From contig NZ_JACCBX010000004.1 in NCBI RefSeq assembly GCF_013409995.1, positions 1-64,000 of the forward strand: 64,000 nucleotides of DNA. Reading direction: 5' to 3'. The stretch is from Neobacillus driksii (GTDB lineage Bacteria > Bacillota > Bacilli > Bacillales > Cytobacillaceae). A program made the position numbers and the translations under genes. The notes under the pieces were generated by a model. That model saw only the letters and a list, made by a program, of their open reading frames with translations, had not been told where the DNA came from and made no database searches. Of this stretch, positions 8,282-20,055 are shown piece after piece (position 1 is the first letter of the stretch; the number at the start of each line of letters is the position of its first letter).

Positions 8282-10551
8282 TTACGTTCAATTTCTTCCA
8301 TTACGTAAGCTTCAATAATATCTCCTTCTTTAACATCATTGAAGTTCTTAATGGTAATACCACATTCATAACCTTGTGAAACCTCTTTGGCATCATCTTT
8401 AAAACGTTTTAATGCATCGATATTTCCTTCAAAGATGACAACACCGTTACGAATCAAACGAATTCCGCTATCACGAGTTATTTTCCCGTCTGTTACATAA
8501 GAACCGGCAATGGTTCCAACCTTTGAAACTTTAAAGGTTTGACGAATTTCCGCTTGACCAATTACTTTTTCTTTAAATTCTGGATCAAGCATACCCTTCA
8601 TTGCAGCTTCGATTTCTTCTATTACCTTGTAAATAATACTGTGAAGTCGAACGTCGACCTTTTCTTGTTCAGCTGCGCGCTTCGCATTAACATCAGGACG
8701 AACGTTAAAGCCGATTACAATGGCATTAGAAGCAGAGGCAAGGGTAATATCTGATTCATTGATGGCACCAGCACCACTATGAATAATTTTGATATTTACG
8801 CCTTCAACGTCAATTTTTTGCAGTGAGGCTGCTACGGCTTCAGCCGAACCTTGAACATCGGCTTTGAGGATGATATTTAAATCCTTCATCTCACCCTGTT
8901 TTAACTGCTCAAATAAATTATCAAGGCTGACGATTGATTTCTCTCCGCGTTGAGCCGCAAGTGCTTGTTGTGCACGTGCTTCCCCAACTTGACGAGCAGT
9001 TTTTTCATCGTCAAATACAACGAAACGGTCACCAGCTTGTGGAACATCACTTAAACCTGTAATTTCAACAGGTGTTGATGGTCCAGCTTCTTTCACTCGG
9101 CGTCCTAAATCATTTACCATTGCACGAACACGGCCATACGTGTTTCCTACAACAATTGGATCACCGATTTTCAATGTACCATTCTGAACAAGCAAAGTAG
9201 CCACTGATCCACGGCCTTTATCTAATTGTGCCTCAATTACTGTTCCAACTGCTTTACGATTAGGGTTTGCTTTCCATTCTTCCACTTCACTAACAAGTAG
9301 AATCATTTCCAACAGATTATCGATTCCTTCCCCAGTTTTCGCGGATAGTGGAACAAAGATTGTATCTCCACCCCAAGCTTCGGACACTAATCCATGCTCG
9401 GTAAGCTCTTGCATAACACGATCTGCGTTCGCAGCCTCTTTATCCATCTTATTAACGGCAACGATAATTGGAACCTCTGCAGCCTTCGCATGGTTAATCG
9501 CTTCAACTGTTTGCGGCATTACACCATCATCAGCAGCAACTACAAGGATTGTAATATCTGTGATTTTCGCACCACGTGCACGCATCGTTGTAAATGCAGC
9601 ATGTCCCGGAGTATCAAGGAATGTAATCTTCTTCCCGTTTTCAACAACTTGGTATGCACCAATATGCTGGGTAATTCCCCCTGCTTCACCTTCTGTAACT
9701 TTTGTGTTACGAATGGAATCAAGCAATGTGGTTTTACCGTGGTCAACGTGACCCATAATCGTAACTACTGAAGGTCTTTCTACAAGATCTTCAGGTGTGT
9801 CTTCAGTAAAATAAACTTCAAGATCTGTTGTATCGATTTTAATTTCTTCTTCGACCTCAACCCCGTATTCACTGGCAATTAATTCAATTGCGTCTTTATC
9901 TAACACCTGATTAATGGTTGCCATTACTCCCAGTAGAAAGAGCTTCTTGATAATTTCGGAAGGTTCGCGGTAGATTTTTTTAGCAAGTTCGCCTACAGTA
10001 AGAGATTCACTAAAAGTAATTTTAGTTGGAAGTTCTTTTACCTTCTTTACCTGAGGCTGTGTTTGCTGAACCGGAGTATGATTCTTTTTCCGGTTGTTAT
10101 TATTATTGCGATTTTGATTATTATTATTAAAAGGTTTTTTATTCCCTTTTCCAGCGCTGAAAACTTTATTTTCCTTAGATTGAAATTGTTGACTGTGCTT
10201 TTTGCTGTCAACCGCTTTCGGTGGTGATACCACTTTTACCTTGCTAGGAGTTGTAGTCTTTGCGTCGTCGTCCTCAAAAGCTTTTGGGCTTGTTTTACTT
10301 TGCACTTGTGGTTTAACTCCCTGCTGCTGTGGTTTCTGATTCTGGCGATTTTGCTGTTGCGGTCTAGCTTGCTTTTGTTGTGGTTTGCTTTCATTTTTGT
10401 TGTAGGTTGCGTCAAGCTTTACAACCGCGGCATCCTCAATTGTTGCCATATGATTTGAAACCTCTATGTTCATTTCTTTTAATTTATTTATTACATCTTT
10501 ACTTGAAATATTGTGTTTTTTTGCGTACTCATAAACACGTATTTTACTCAT
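8278..10551 (-). CDS. infB: Translation initiation factor IF-2
   Basis: GTPase that brings fMet-tRNA to the 30S complex and promotes subunit joining. It is 757 aa. A short IF2N domain comes first (about 1-50), then a disordered region (about 55-175) dominated by Gln, Asn and Lys with two Asn-rich runs near 142-153, a second IF2N domain (about 180-235), the G domain with GHVDHGKT at 267-274, DTPGH and NKMD, then the beta-barrel and fMet-tRNA-binding domains. It lies in the rimP-nusA-rnpM-ylxQ-infB-ylxP-rbfA operon. An internal start giving a shorter isoform, as known in B. subtilis, is possible but was not assigned. Confidence 0.98.
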   Translation of the reverse strand: MSKIRVYEYAKKHNISSKDVINKLKEMNIEVSNHMATIEDAAVVKLDATYNKNESKPQQKQARPQQQNRQNQKPQQQGVKPQVQSKTSPKAFEDDDAKTTTPSKVKVVSPPKAVDSKKHSQQFQSKENKVFSAGKGNKKPFNNNNQNRNNNNNRKKNHTPVQQTQPQVKKVKELPTKITFSESLTVGELAKKIYREPSEIIKKLFLLGVMATINQVLDKDAIELIASEYGVEVEEEIKIDTTDLEVYFTEDTPEDLVERPSVVTIMGHVDHGKTTLLDSIRNTKVTEGEAGGITQHIGAYQVVENGKKITFLDTPGHAAFTTMRARGAKITDITILVVAADDGVMPQTVEAINHAKAAEVPIIVAVNKMDKEAANADRVMQELTEHGLVSEAWGGDTIFVPLSAKTGEGIDNLLEMILLVSEVEEWKANPNRKAVGTVIEAQLDKGRGSVATLLVQNGTLKIGDPIVVGNTYGRVRAMVNDLGRRVKEAGPSTPVEITGLSDVPQAGDRFVVFDDEKTARQVGEARAQQALAAQRGEKSIVSLDNLFEQLKQGEMKDLNIILKADVQGSAEAVAASLQKIDVEGVNIKIIHSGAGAINESDITLASASNAIVIGFNVRPDVNAKRAAEQEKVDVRLHSIIYKVIEEIEAAMKGMLDPEFKEKVIGQAEIRQTFKVSKVGTIAGSYVTDGKITRDSGIRLIRNGVVIFEGNIDALKRFKDDAKEVSQGYECGITIKNFNDVKEGDIIEAYVMEEIERK

Positions 10552-10570
10552 ATTTTCACCCCCGCTAAAA

Positions 10571-10873
10571 TTAATCGAGCAACGTCATCAATTTCTTTGC
10601 AAATCCATCATCCAGTACAGCTACAACAACGCGGGCTTCCTTGCCAATCGCTTGGCCCAGAAGGTGGCGATCTTCCACTAGTTTATATGGAACTTCGTAT
10701 GATTTACATTTATCTGTAATTTTCTTTGTCGTATTTGCAGATGCATCTGCCGATAATAAAACGAGCTTTGCTTTTCCGCTTCGAATCTCCTTAACAGAAA
10801 GCTCTTCGCCCGATATGATTTTCCGTGCTCGATTTGCTAAGCCAAGTAACGACATCCATGGATTTGTATTCAT
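10571..10873 (-). CDS. ylxQ: L7Ae-family ribosomal protein YlxQ
   Basis: A 100-aa protein of the L7Ae/L30e/S12e fold, which binds kink-turn RNA. The core [15 protein letters not shown] near the start and [12 protein letters not shown] in the middle are typical. Its start overlaps the rnpM stop by four bases (ATGA), so the pair is translationally coupled. It lies in the nusA-infB operon. The RNA target is not established. Confidence 0.93.
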   Translation of the reverse strand: MNTNPWMSLLGLANRARKIISGEELSVKEIRSGKAKLVLLSADASANTTKKITDKCKSYEVPYKLVEDRHLLGQAIGKEARVVVAVLDDGFAKKLMTLLD

Positions 10874-11154
10874 ATGGACTGCCTATTATCCTTTTCTATC
10901 AATTCTAAAAGTTCCTCGTATAAAGTCTCATTAATCGAAACTTCTAGATGATTAGATAGGATGTTTTTTTTCTTGGCTAGTAGGACCGCTTCCTTGTCCT
11001 TTGAAAGGTATGCACCTCTGCCCGACTTTTTCCCTGTCAAGTCGATAGATACATCCCCTTCTTTTGAGCGAACGATGCGAACGAGTTCTTTTTTCGGCTT
11101 CATTTCACCGGTTGCGACACACTTCCGCATAGGAACTTTTTTACGATTGTTCAC
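10870..11154 (-). CDS. rnpM: RNA-binding protein YlxR/RnpM
   Basis: Small nucleic-acid-binding protein of the YlxR family, reported in B. subtilis to bind the RNA of RNase P and modulate it. It is 94 aa. The family signature [19 protein letters not shown] and the glycine-rich turn [10 protein letters not shown] are present. The GTG at 11154 is preferred because GAGGTG lies eight bases before it and the length to the conserved Cys matches B. subtilis; an ATG six bases upstream sits too close to the ribosome-binding site. It is placed between nusA and ylxQ. Confidence 0.9.
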   Translation of the reverse strand: MNNRKKVPMRKCVATGEMKPKKELVRIVRSKEGDVSIDLTGKKSGRGAYLSKDKEAVLLAKKKNILSNHLEVSINETLYEELLELIEKDNRQSI

Positions 11155-11172
11155 GATCATTCACCTCACTTC

Positions 11173-12294
11173 TTATTCCTTTTCTTCTTCTTCATTAAAG
11201 TCTACATCTACTTGATCATCAAAAAGCCGAATCATTTCTTCACGTGGATAGATTCCTAGTTCACGTGCTTCTGTTTCTGATTTGATATCTATTTTCCAAC
11301 CTGTTAATTTTGCAGCTAAACGGGCATTTTGTCCGCGTTTTCCAATTGCCAGTGAAAGTTGATAATCTGGTACAACTACAGTGGTTGCTTTTTCAGACTC
11401 ATTCACCATGACATCTAATACTTTAGATGGGCTTAATGAATTTGCAACAAAGATGACAGGATTGTCGGACCATTTAACAATATCGATTTTTTCACCTTTT
11501 AATTCATTTACAACGGCTTGAACCCTTGTGCCTTTTGGACCTACGCAAGATCCAACTGGGTCAACTTCATTATTATCCGAATGAACAGAAATTTTTGAAC
11601 GGTCGCCTGCTTCACGAGCAACTGATTTTATTTCAACTGTTCCATCATATATTTCTGGAACTTCAATCTCGAACAATCTTTTTAGTAATCCAGGATGGGT
11701 ACGAGATACGAAAATTTGTGGACCCTTCGTTGTCTTCTCAACCTTCGTAATAAAAACCTTTATTCGGTCATGTGGCTTATACCGCTCATTTGGCATTTGT
11801 TCATTAACAGGGAGAAGAGCCTCAATCTTTCCAAGACTTACATAAATAAACTTTGAATCAAGTCTTTGAACAATTCCGGTCATGATATCTTCTTCACGAT
11901 CAATAAACTCGGAATAAATTATGCCTCTTTCAGCCTCTCTAACTCTTTGTGTAACCACTTGCTTTGCTGTTTGAGCTGCAATTCTTCCGAAGTCCTTAGG
12001 TGTTACTTCCATTTCCACTACATCTTCTACAGCATAATTAGGGTTAATGTTCCTGGCATCTGCTAATGATATTTCAAGACGAGGGTCAAACACTTCATCT
12101 ACCACTTCTTTTCTGGCAAAAACACGCATGGAGCCTGTTCCCAGATTCAAGTCAATCCGAACATTTTGGGCTTGATTGAAATTGCGTCGATATGCCGAGA
12201 TAAGTGCGGCTTCAATCGCATCGATTAATACATCTCTAGAAATGCCCTTTTCTCTTTCTAGTATAGTAAGAGCATCTAATAATTCGCTGCTCAT
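11173..12294 (-). CDS. nusA: Transcription termination/antitermination factor NusA
   Basis: RNA-polymerase-associated factor that controls pausing and intrinsic termination. It is 373 aa: N-terminal polymerase-binding domain (about 1-125), S1 domain (about 135-200), then two KH domains with [13 protein letters not shown] and [15 protein letters not shown]. The C-terminal acidic repeats of the enterobacterial protein are absent, as is normal for Bacilli; the tail is short and acidic. The gene follows rimP by about 40 bases in the classical rimP-nusA-infB operon. Confidence 0.98.
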   Translation of the reverse strand: MSSELLDALTILEREKGISRDVLIDAIEAALISAYRRNFNQAQNVRIDLNLGTGSMRVFARKEVVDEVFDPRLEISLADARNINPNYAVEDVVEMEVTPKDFGRIAAQTAKQVVTQRVREAERGIIYSEFIDREEDIMTGIVQRLDSKFIYVSLGKIEALLPVNEQMPNERYKPHDRIKVFITKVEKTTKGPQIFVSRTHPGLLKRLFEIEVPEIYDGTVEIKSVAREAGDRSKISVHSDNNEVDPVGSCVGPKGTRVQAVVNELKGEKIDIVKWSDNPVIFVANSLSPSKVLDVMVNESEKATTVVVPDYQLSLAIGKRGQNARLAAKLTGWKIDIKSETEARELGIYPREEMIRLFDDQVDVDFNEEEEKE

Positions 12295-12335
12295 TTGATC
12301 ATATCCCCCTATCTTTCATATATATTTATCTTTTA

Positions 12336-12806
12336 TTATGAAAAAATAACTGCTAGCCTTGCACTAGCCACTTTTTCAAAAGGAATCTCGATGATTTTTT
12401 TACGAGTCTTGATTTTGATTTCAACTTTTACTGTCTGCCCATCATAATCAAGTAACTTTCCTTCAAATCCTTTTTCACCGTCAATGGGCTCGTATGTTTT
12501 AATGAACACATTTTTACCAATTGCCTTTTCGAAGTCCTTCGCCTTTTTCAACGGTCTTTCTGCACCAGGAGAGGATACCTCAAGAAAATAATTTTGGGTT
12601 ATCGGGTCAAGCTCATCGAGTTTTTCACTAAGTCGTTCACTGACAGTGCCACAGTCCTCAATATCAACACCGTTTTCTTTATCAATATATACGCGAAGAA
12701 ACCAGTTTTTCCCTTCTTTGACAAACTCAATTTCCACCAATTCTAAATCTAATTCTTGTAAAATTGGCTGCGTTAGCTCTTCTACTACTTCCGTTACTTT
12801 GCTCAT
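12336..12806 (-). CDS. rimP: Ribosome maturation factor RimP
   Basis: Needed for assembly of the 30S subunit around S12. It is 156 aa with the RimP N-terminal block containing [20 protein letters not shown], the [11 protein letters not shown] motif, and a C-terminal SH3-like domain. It is first in the nusA-infB operon. An AAGGAGG site precedes the ATG. Upstream, TATAAT (12839-12844) is a good -10, but the nearest TTGATA is 19 bases away, so the promoter is likely but imperfect. Confidence 0.96.
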   Translation of the reverse strand: MSKVTEVVEELTQPILQELDLELVEIEFVKEGKNWFLRVYIDKENGVDIEDCGTVSERLSEKLDELDPITQNYFLEVSSPGAERPLKKAKDFEKAIGKNVFIKTYEPIDGEKGFEGKLLDYDGQTVKVEIKIKTRKKIIEIPFEKVASARLAVIFS

Positions 12807-12892
12807 GTTTAACCTCCTTTACCGACATTTTCACCCATATTATACGTATTTCACGGAAAGTTTTATCAATAACTCTGTAAAATTATCCAATA

Positions 12893-12923
12893 CAAAAACG
12901 AAAGAGCGGGTTTCCCCACTCTT
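12893..12923 (-). terminator. Intrinsic terminator after polC
   Basis: Minus-strand stem AAAGAGTGGG-GAAA-CCCGCTCTTT followed by CGTTTTTG. It separates polC from the rimP operon. Confidence 0.88.
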
Positions 12924-13018
12924 TAACACGAGAGTATTTCTTAGTATTTCCAATAAAACTATACCATAACCAAATTTTATATGCAAACCGAATCGCATTA
13001 AATCAAGGTTATTACCAT

Positions 13019-16000
13019 CTAGAATAGGGAAAGCTGATTTTGTTCTGGTAAAGCTCCAAGGCAACCTTGCTTGTCTAAATATTCTAGAATAGTTTTTGAT
13101 ACTTTACCACGTTGCTGTAGGTCTTCTTTCGATAGAAATTCTCCATCTTTTCTTGCCTTTACAATGTTATAAGCGGCATTCGTTCCGAGCCCTGGTATTG
13201 AATTAAATGGGGGGATTAAAGAATTTCCTTCAATAATAAACTCAGACGCGTCAGATTTATATAGGTCATAGTTTTGGAAAGAAAAGCCCCTTTCCACCAT
13301 TTCAAGGGCCAACTCGAGAACGGTTAATAGGTTTTTTTCCTTATTTGAGGCTTCAAGTCCTTTTGCATTGATTTCCTCAATTTTTGCCCGAATGGATTCA
13401 GAACCTCTTGTCATTACTTCCAAATCAAAATCTTCTGCACGAACGGTAAAATAGGCTGCATAGTATAAGAGCGGAAGATGTACCTTAAAATAGGCAATTC
13501 TAACTGCCATTAAAACATAAGCAGCTGCGTGGGCCTTAGGGAACATATATTTAATCTTTTTACAAGAATCAATATACCATTCCGGTACTTCATTACGGCG
13601 CATTTCCGCTTCCATGTCTTCAGAGAGACCTTTCCCTTTACGAACCGACTCCATGATTTTAAAAGCAAATGATGGTTCTAGTCCCTGATAAATAAGGTAG
13701 ACCATGATATCATCACGACAACCGATAACTTCACTCAGATTACAGATGTTGTTATGAATTAATTCTTGTGCATTTCCCAGCCATACATCTGTTCCGTGTG
13801 ACAGACCAGAAATTTGGACAAGTTCAGAGAACGTTGTTGGTTTTGTATCTTCAAGCATTTGGCGTACGAAACGTGTCCCGAATTCAGGGATTCCAAGTGT
13901 ACCTGTTTTACACATAATTTGCTGTTCGGTTACACCTAATGATTCGGTTCCACTAAAAATCTTCATCACTTCGGGATCATCAGTTGGAATCGTTTTTGGG
14001 TCCATTCCACTAAGATCCTGCAGCATTCTTATTACAGTCGGATCATCGTGCCCAAGTATATCAAGCTTTAAGACGTTATCGTGAATGGAATGGAAATCAA
14101 AATGGGTCGTTTTCCATTCAGAGTTTCTATCATCTGCAGGGAACTGTATTGGTGAAAAGTCATAGACATCCATGTAATCAGGAATAACGATAATACCACC
14201 TGGATGCTGACCAGTTGTTCTTTTTACACCGGTACAGCCGGAAGCAAGTCGTTCTATTTCTGCCCCGCGTAATTGTAAATTATTGTCCTGCTGATATGCT
14301 TTTACATATCCAAAAGCTGTTTTATCTGCAACTGTACCAATTGTACCTGCTCGGAAAACATTATCTTCTCCAAAAAGAACTTTCGTGTAGTTATGGGCAC
14401 GCGGCTGATACTCCCCAGAGAAATTCAAATCGATATCGGGAACCTTGTCCCCTTTAAAACCAAGGAAGGTTTCAAACGGAATGTCATGTCCGTCTTTATG
14501 ATATTTACTTCCACATTGCGGGCAATCCTTATCGGGTAAATCAAAGCCTGATCCCACAGAACCGTCATTGAAAAATTCCGAGTGCTTGCAGGCAGGACAG
14601 ACGTAATGCGGAGGTAATGGATTTACCTCGGTGATTTCTGTCATTGTAGCAACCAATGAAGAACCTACAGAACCCCGTGAACCCACAAGGTACCCATCAT
14701 CCAATGATTTTTTTACAAGCTTATGTGAAATCAAGTAGATTACGGCGAAACCATGGCCGATAATACTCTTCAATTCTTTTTCAAGGCGTGCTTCCACGAT
14801 TTCTGGAAGCGGCTCTCCGTAAATCTTCTTTGCCATTGAATAACTCATTTCGCGCATTTCTTCATCAGCGCCTTCAATTCGCGGCGTGTATAAGTCATCT
14901 TTAATTGGCTTAATGACATCAATCATATCTGCAATTTTGTTTGTATTAGTAATAACAATTTCTTTCGCCTTTTCTCCTCCAAGGAAGGAAAACGCAGCAA
15001 GCATTTCATTGGTTGTCCTGAAATGGACATCCGGTAATTTATGGCGATTTAACGGGTTTGCCCCACCTTGTGAGTTCACCAATATCTTACGATAAATTTT
15101 ATCGTTCTCATTTAAATAATGCACATTACCAGTTGCAACAACTGGAATGCCTAATTTATCGCCAAGCTTTACAATATTCCCAATGATATCTTCAAGTGCC
15201 TTTTCATTACGAACTAGTTCCATTTCAATTAATGGAGCATTGACTTCCTTCGGCATAACCTCAAGATAATCATAAAATTGTGCCGCCGCTTCTACTTCAT
15301 CGGGAGATTTTTGCATCATTCCTTCAAAAACTTCACCTTTATTACAGCCTGATCCAACAAGAATTCCTTCTCTGTATTTTTGAAGCACGGACCGTGGCAG
15401 TCTCGGAACTCTATAAAAATATTCAATATGTGAAATGGATACGAGTTTAAATAAGTTCTTTAAACCAACTTCCGTCTGTGCAAGCAGCGTACAATGATAA
15501 GGACGTGCCCGCTGATAGGCATTCCCTTTCCCCATGTTATCGTTAAATTGATCATGGTACTCTATACCTTTTTCTGCAGCATCCTTAAGCATTTTTAAAA
15601 GTAAATACCCTGTGGCTTCTGCATCATAAATCGCCCGATGATGTTGGGTTAATTCAATATCAAATTTCTTTGCCAATGTATTTAAACGATGATTTTTCAT
15701 TTCTGGATAAAGAAATCTACCTAATTCAAGCGTATCAATAACAGGATTTTTTGCCTTTTCAAGACCAATGTTTTTATAGCCAACATTTAGGAACCCCATA
15801 TCGAACGAAGCATTGTGGGCTACAAGAACAGCATCCCCTACCCAATCATAAAACCGTTGAATTACTTCGCCAACTTCAGGAGCATTTTGCACCATATCAT
15901 CTGTGATACCAGTTAGGTTAATGGTTGTAGCTGATAATCGATGATGTGGATTTGCAAATGACTCAAATCGGTCAATGATTTCCCCATTTCTAATCTTAAC

Positions 16001-17344
16001 TGCCGCGAGTTCAATAATCGTATCATACACGGCTGACAAACCAGTTGTTTCCACGTCAAATACCACAAATGTATCTTCAGCAATTAAACGATGGGCATCA
16101 TTATAGGCAATCGGTACACCATCATCGACAAGATTTACTTCTACACCATAAAGGATTTTAATATCATTTTTCTTTCCTGCACCATAAGCCTCTGGGAAGG
16201 ATTGTGCCACAGCATGGTCCGTAACGGCAATCGCCTTATGCCCCCACTTCTTGGCTTGAGCAATGAGCGCCCCAACGGGAGTGACTGCATCCATTGAACT
16301 CATTGGAGTATGCAGATGGAGTTCCACTCGCTTTTGGTCTTCAGGAGCTGTATCTTTACGGCCCTCTGGTTTAATTTCATTTATGTCATTTCCAATCATG
16401 ACTAAATCACGTACAAACGTATCATTTTGAATGCTTCCCCGAACTCTAACCCACATACCTTTTTTGATTAACTGGTATAGAGCAGCGTCTTCCTTATCCC
16501 GTGAAAACATTTTAACCATAAGAGAACTTGTATAATCCGTAATCTTAAAGGTTAGCAGCGTACGACCGCTTCTCAACTCTCTTGTCTCCGCATCAAAAAT
16601 AAACCCTTCAACTGTGACTCTTCTTTCTTCATCGACAATATCAATCATGTTTCGAAGATCTGAATCATCTTTAATTGTTAGACCAATTGAGAGCGGCCCC
16701 TCAGAAACAGCTCCGCTAGCGTCCTTCTCCGCTTCTTTCTTTTGTAAATCAGCTAAGGCCATGAGTCCGCGTTCTTGATCTTCTTTTTGTTTTGCTAATA
16801 AAAACTGTTGATATTCGTCATTTTTTTCTTCACTCTTGATGTCAGTTTCAAGTGTTAAACTCGGAAACCCGTATGATTGATATAAAGTGGTTATCATTGA
16901 ACCATATTTCTTTTTTAAGGCCATGCCTTCTGTGTCATTGCGTACCGAAATCGTTAACTTATTACCACTAACAGCCGGTACTTGTTCATTTAATAATTTT
17001 AGCATCGGCGGCGAGATACCATCGATTTGTTGAATACTATGATTCCAATATTCTAGAAGTAATTCTGGCTGAAAGCTTTGATCTTCTACTTTTAAATCAT
17101 AGGTAATATTCGCTATATTTGAGAATTTTCTTTCAAGTTGAGTAGTAAAACGAAGATATAAACTATAAGGAAGAATTTTTTCTAATAAAAATTGAAAATG
17201 CCATTTTCTTGCCTTTTTTTCAACAATAAATCTGTCAATTTGTGCATTCTGAAATTGTGCTACAACAGCGTCCTCTATTAATTCTAGTTGCTGGAGCAAG
17301 AGTAAGAATCGCTCTTTTTTGCCAGAGGCATGTTCGCTCATCAT
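13019..17344 (-). CDS. polC: DNA polymerase III alpha subunit, Gram-positive PolC type
   Basis: Main replicative DNA polymerase of Firmicutes, with built-in proofreading. It is 1441 aa: N-terminal domain, OB fold (about 235-330), a PHP domain around [15 protein letters not shown] that is interrupted by the DEDDh exonuclease ([12 protein letters not shown]), a Cys4 zinc motif (CPACKH...CPQCG), then the polymerase palm with [11 protein letters not shown], and a C-terminal helix-hairpin-helix region. Start chosen at the ATG at 17344 after GGGAGAGGGA; the next codon is also ATG. It has its own extended -10 promoter. In B. subtilis proS lies just upstream; here it is absent. Confidence 0.98.
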   Translation of the reverse strand: MMSEHASGKKERFLLLLQQLELIEDAVVAQFQNAQIDRFIVEKKARKWHFQFLLEKILPYSLYLRFTTQLERKFSNIANITYDLKVEDQSFQPELLLEYWNHSIQQIDGISPPMLKLLNEQVPAVSGNKLTISVRNDTEGMALKKKYGSMITTLYQSYGFPSLTLETDIKSEEKNDEYQQFLLAKQKEDQERGLMALADLQKKEAEKDASGAVSEGPLSIGLTIKDDSDLRNMIDIVDEERRVTVEGFIFDAETRELRSGRTLLTFKITDYTSSLMVKMFSRDKEDAALYQLIKKGMWVRVRGSIQNDTFVRDLVMIGNDINEIKPEGRKDTAPEDQKRVELHLHTPMSSMDAVTPVGALIAQAKKWGHKAIAVTDHAVAQSFPEAYGAGKKNDIKILYGVEVNLVDDGVPIAYNDAHRLIAEDTFVVFDVETTGLSAVYDTIIELAAVKIRNGEIIDRFESFANPHHRLSATTINLTGITDDMVQNAPEVGEVIQRFYDWVGDAVLVAHNASFDMGFLNVGYKNIGLEKAKNPVIDTLELGRFLYPEMKNHRLNTLAKKFDIELTQHHRAIYDAEATGYLLLKMLKDAAEKGIEYHDQFNDNMGKGNAYQRARPYHCTLLAQTEVGLKNLFKLVSISHIEYFYRVPRLPRSVLQKYREGILVGSGCNKGEVFEGMMQKSPDEVEAAAQFYDYLEVMPKEVNAPLIEMELVRNEKALEDIIGNIVKLGDKLGIPVVATGNVHYLNENDKIYRKILVNSQGGANPLNRHKLPDVHFRTTNEMLAAFSFLGGEKAKEIVITNTNKIADMIDVIKPIKDDLYTPRIEGADEEMREMSYSMAKKIYGEPLPEIVEARLEKELKSIIGHGFAVIYLISHKLVKKSLDDGYLVGSRGSVGSSLVATMTEITEVNPLPPHYVCPACKHSEFFNDGSVGSGFDLPDKDCPQCGSKYHKDGHDIPFETFLGFKGDKVPDIDLNFSGEYQPRAHNYTKVLFGEDNVFRAGTIGTVADKTAFGYVKAYQQDNNLQLRGAEIERLASGCTGVKRTTGQHPGGIIVIPDYMDVYDFSPIQFPADDRNSEWKTTHFDFHSIHDNVLKLDILGHDDPTVIRMLQDLSGMDPKTIPTDDPEVMKIFSGTESLGVTEQQIMCKTGTLGIPEFGTRFVRQMLEDTKPTTFSELVQISGLSHGTDVWLGNAQELIHNNICNLSEVIGCRDDIMVYLIYQGLEPSFAFKIMESVRKGKGLSEDMEAEMRRNEVPEWYIDSCKKIKYMFPKAHAAAYVLMAVRIAYFKVHLPLLYYAAYFTVRAEDFDLEVMTRGSESIRAKIEEINAKGLEASNKEKNLLTVLELALEMVERGFSFQNYDLYKSDASEFIIEGNSLIPPFNSIPGLGTNAAYNIVKARKDGEFLSKEDLQQRGKVSKTILEYLDKQGCLGALPEQNQLSLF

Positions 17345-17396
17345 TCCCTCTCCCATCTATATAAAATCTCTATACTTATTCTTTTATCAAAAAGTA

Positions 17397-17405
17397 ATTA
17401 TATCA
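17397..17405 (-). promoter_or_regulatory. Extended -10 promoter of polC
   Basis: On the minus strand TGATATAAT (TG-n-TATAAT) lies about 50 bases before the polC start, downstream of the rseP terminator. It overlaps the palindrome TATCATATGATA. No convincing -35 was found. Confidence 0.55.
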
Positions 17406-17462
17406 TATGATACCTAATCATTCGGCTAATTTCGACAGAAAAATAAAACCAAATGAGTAAAT

Positions 17463-17492
17463 AAAAAAAGGTCCACTAGGAACCTTTTTTTA
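17463..17492 (-). terminator. Intrinsic terminator after rseP
   Basis: Minus-strand AAAAAAAGGTTCC paired with GGACCTTTTTTT, ending in a U run, immediately after the rseP stop. Confidence 0.88.
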
Positions 17493-17495
17493 TTT

Positions 17496-18755
17496 TTATA
17501 AGAAAAACCTCTGAATATCATTCCAGGTAACAACCAGCATGAGGAGCATAAGCAATGCAAATCCAATAAAATGAACCATGCCTTCCTTATGACGATCAAT
17601 TGGCTTTCCTCTTACAGCTTCTACAGCAAAGAACATTAGCCTTCCGCCATCAAGCGCAGGAATCGGCAAGAGATTCATAATTCCAAGGTTAATACTCAAG
17701 ATCGCCGCCCACTTCATGACATAGTAAATGCCTGACTGCACTACTGTATCAGTGGAAGCATATATTCCAACCGGACCTGAAAGCATATCAATAGAGAACT
17801 GACCTGTAACTAACTGACCCAGCATGACAAAGATCTGTTTTGTCCAAAAGTAGGTCTCAGTAAAACCAGCGGTAATCGCTTTTAGTGGTGATTTTTCGAT
17901 AGGACTATATACACCTATGAGGCCAATCTTATCACCCTCAACGGTTTGTTCTTTTGGGGTAACGGAAATTTCTTGATCTTTCCCATCACGAGTAATTGAA
18001 AAATCAAGTTCCTCATTCGGATTTTCCCTGATAATTTCAACCACATCAGACCAGCTTGAAATTTCAGCGCCATTAATGCTGTTGACAATATCTCCTTGCA
18101 AAAGACCTGCAGCATTTGCAGCACCATCAGGCGTAATTTCACCTAATTTAGGTTCATTCGTTGGAACACCTTGTAAGAATGCAATGATGATGAACAAAAA
18201 GAAAGCAAGGACAAAATTCATCATTGGTCCAGCAAAAATAGCCATTGTTCTCTGTGGCAAAGTTTTAGATGCGAATTGACGATCATATGGAGCTAATTGT
18301 GTTTCTATGCCATTTTCAATCGTCACAGCAGTCGGGCTAACAGGGAAAGTTTGTAAGCTTTCTTCTTCATCCTCTGGATAGCCCTTAATGAATAGCTTAT
18401 GTTCAATATCAGCATGTTCTACTTCCACAATTCGACAATTAGGGTACTTTTCTTTATTGTTCAAAATGATCTTATTAACGTTATTATCTTTGTCAAACAA
18501 GAGCCCGATTCTGTAACCAGGTTTTAGTTCAACAACCTCTGGATCTTCACCAGCCATCCGAACAAATCCGCCAATTGGCAGTAACCTAATCGTGTAGGTA
18601 GTTTCCCCTTTTTTATGAGAGAAAACCTTTGGTCCAAATCCGATTGCAAACTCGCGGCACAAAATCCCTGCACGTTTTGCAAAAATTAAATGGCCTAATT
18701 CATGGAAGAAGACTAGAGCACCAAAGATAACGATAAAGGCAATAACTGTAGTCAA
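17496..18755 (-). CDS. rseP: Site-2 zinc metalloprotease RseP/RasP
   Basis: Intramembrane protease that cleaves anti-sigma factors (RsiW in B. subtilis) and signal-peptide remnants. It is 419 aa. HELGH is in the first membrane helix (about 18-22), a PDZ domain lies around 205-270, and the second active-site motif NLLPIPALDGGRL is near the C-terminus, followed by a last membrane helix. I chose the TTG at 18755: AAAGGTGG lies eight bases before it, and the GTG further up is part of that site. It follows dxr by 17 bases, as in B. subtilis. Confidence 0.96.
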   Translation of the reverse strand: MTTVIAFIVIFGALVFFHELGHLIFAKRAGILCREFAIGFGPKVFSHKKGETTYTIRLLPIGGFVRMAGEDPEVVELKPGYRIGLLFDKDNNVNKIILNNKEKYPNCRIVEVEHADIEHKLFIKGYPEDEEESLQTFPVSPTAVTIENGIETQLAPYDRQFASKTLPQRTMAIFAGPMMNFVLAFFLFIIIAFLQGVPTNEPKLGEITPDGAANAAGLLQGDIVNSINGAEISSWSDVVEIIRENPNEELDFSITRDGKDQEISVTPKEQTVEGDKIGLIGVYSPIEKSPLKAITAGFTETYFWTKQIFVMLGQLVTGQFSIDMLSGPVGIYASTDTVVQSGIYYVMKWAAILSINLGIMNLLPIPALDGGRLMFFAVEAVRGKPIDRHKEGMVHFIGFALLMLLMLVVTWNDIQRFFL

Positions 18756-18772
18756 ACTAAAAACCACCTTTT

Positions 18773-19915
18773 TTATAGAAGTGAATATACATATTGTCTT
18801 GTTTCTTTGTCCACCTCTTGAATAATGGATAAGTGAGGATTTAAGATTAAATCATGCTTGCTTAATGCCTTCTCGATCATGTCCTCAATTTGTAAGAAAT
18901 TAATCTTTTCATCTAAAAAAGCAGCTACTGCAACTTCATTTGCTGCATTCAATACAGTTGGAAATGTTCCGCCCTTTTTCCCAGCTTCATAAGCAAATTT
19001 CATACAACGAAAACGATTTACATCCATTTCTTGAAAATGTAATTTCCCTATTTGCGCTAAATTTAATCGTTGTGATGATTTTAGAGGTAATCGATCAGGG
19101 TAGGAAAGCGCATATTGAATTGGCACCCGCATATCAGGTGTTCCCAGCTGTGCGATGATGCTGCTGTCATGAAATTCAACCATCGAATGAATAATGCTTT
19201 CTTTGTGTAAAAGGACATCAATTTTTTCATACGGCATATTATATAGCCAATGTGCTTCAATTACTTCAAGTCCTTTATTCATCATCGTGGCTGAATCTAT
19301 CGTAATTTTTGCTCCCATTGACCAGTTGGGGTGATTTAAGGCTTCTTTTACTGTAACCCCTTCAAGGTCGTTTCGTGAACGATCACGGAAACTGCCACCG
19401 GAGGCCGTTAGAATCAATCTTTCTACAGTCTTCTCTTGCTCACCCTGAAGGCATTGAAAAATAGCCGAATGTTCACTATCAACTGGAAGTAATGCCACTC
19501 CATTCCTTTCGGCAGCCTCCATAACAAGATGTCCAGCCGTTACCAATGTCTCCTTATTAGCAATTGCGATCGTTTTTCCACTTTCAATGGCTTGTAAAGT
19601 TGGATTTAGACCAACACTTCCAATAACAGCATTTACAAGGATATCAGCTGAAGGATAGACAGCAACTTCTACAAGTCCCTCATCACTAAAGGTAAATTTA
19701 GTTTTAGGGAATTCTAATTTTAATGTATTACAATCATGGTACTCTTGTACAGAAACAAGCTCTGGGTTGAATTCAGTAATCATTTTTCTTGCTAATTCTA
19801 GATTTTTTCCGACAGAGATTGCCACTAATTTAAATTCTGATGGATGTTCACGCAAAATATCTAAAGTTTGGGTCCCAATCGAGCCAGTAGCCCCCAAAAT
19901 GCTAATTTTTTTCAA
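18773..19915 (-). CDS. dxr: 1-deoxy-D-xylulose 5-phosphate reductoisomerase
   Basis: Second enzyme of the MEP pathway: converts DXP to 2-C-methyl-D-erythritol 4-phosphate with NADPH. It is 380 aa. The nucleotide-binding [13 protein letters not shown] is at 8-20, and the catalytic regions [11 protein letters not shown] and [17 protein letters not shown] are intact. It supplies isoprenoid precursors for UppS, encoded nearby. A dispersed repeat separates it from cdsA. Confidence 0.97.
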   Translation of the reverse strand: MKKISILGATGSIGTQTLDILREHPSEFKLVAISVGKNLELARKMITEFNPELVSVQEYHDCNTLKLEFPKTKFTFSDEGLVEVAVYPSADILVNAVIGSVGLNPTLQAIESGKTIAIANKETLVTAGHLVMEAAERNGVALLPVDSEHSAIFQCLQGEQEKTVERLILTASGGSFRDRSRNDLEGVTVKEALNHPNWSMGAKITIDSATMMNKGLEVIEAHWLYNMPYEKIDVLLHKESIIHSMVEFHDSSIIAQLGTPDMRVPIQYALSYPDRLPLKSSQRLNLAQIGKLHFQEMDVNRFRCMKFAYEAGKKGGTFPTVLNAANEVAVAAFLDEKINFLQIEDMIEKALSKHDLILNPHLSIIQEVDKETRQYVYSLL

Positions 19916-19936
19916 CTATCGTTCAACTCCTAAATA

Positions 19937-20050
19937 GAAAAGCGGGTGCACCTTGTCCAGGGGTGACAGGCATAAGACAAGCGCTGACAGAAGGCGGTTT
20001 TTGCCTTCCGAAGTGATTGGCTTATGACCCCGAGCCCCTGCAGCTAGACA
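19937..20050. repeat. Second dispersed repeat family, full-length copy
   Basis: The cdsA-dxr gap is filled by a hyphenated inverted repeat: CATAAGACAAGCGCT (from 19970) pairs with AGTGATTGGCTTATG, around an inner hairpin AAGGC-GGTTTTT-GCCTT. The ends are AGAAAAGCGGG and CTGCAGCTAGACA. I recognise near-identical sequences as multi-copy intergenic elements of Bacillus genomes (established only from memory). It does not end in a U run and shows no coding potential. Confidence 0.7.
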
Positions 20051-20055
20051 GTAAT

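Noticed and set aside
19937-20050. The dxr-cdsA palindrome as a terminator
   Set aside because: It is not followed by a U run on either strand, and the same sequence type occurs as a dispersed repeat.
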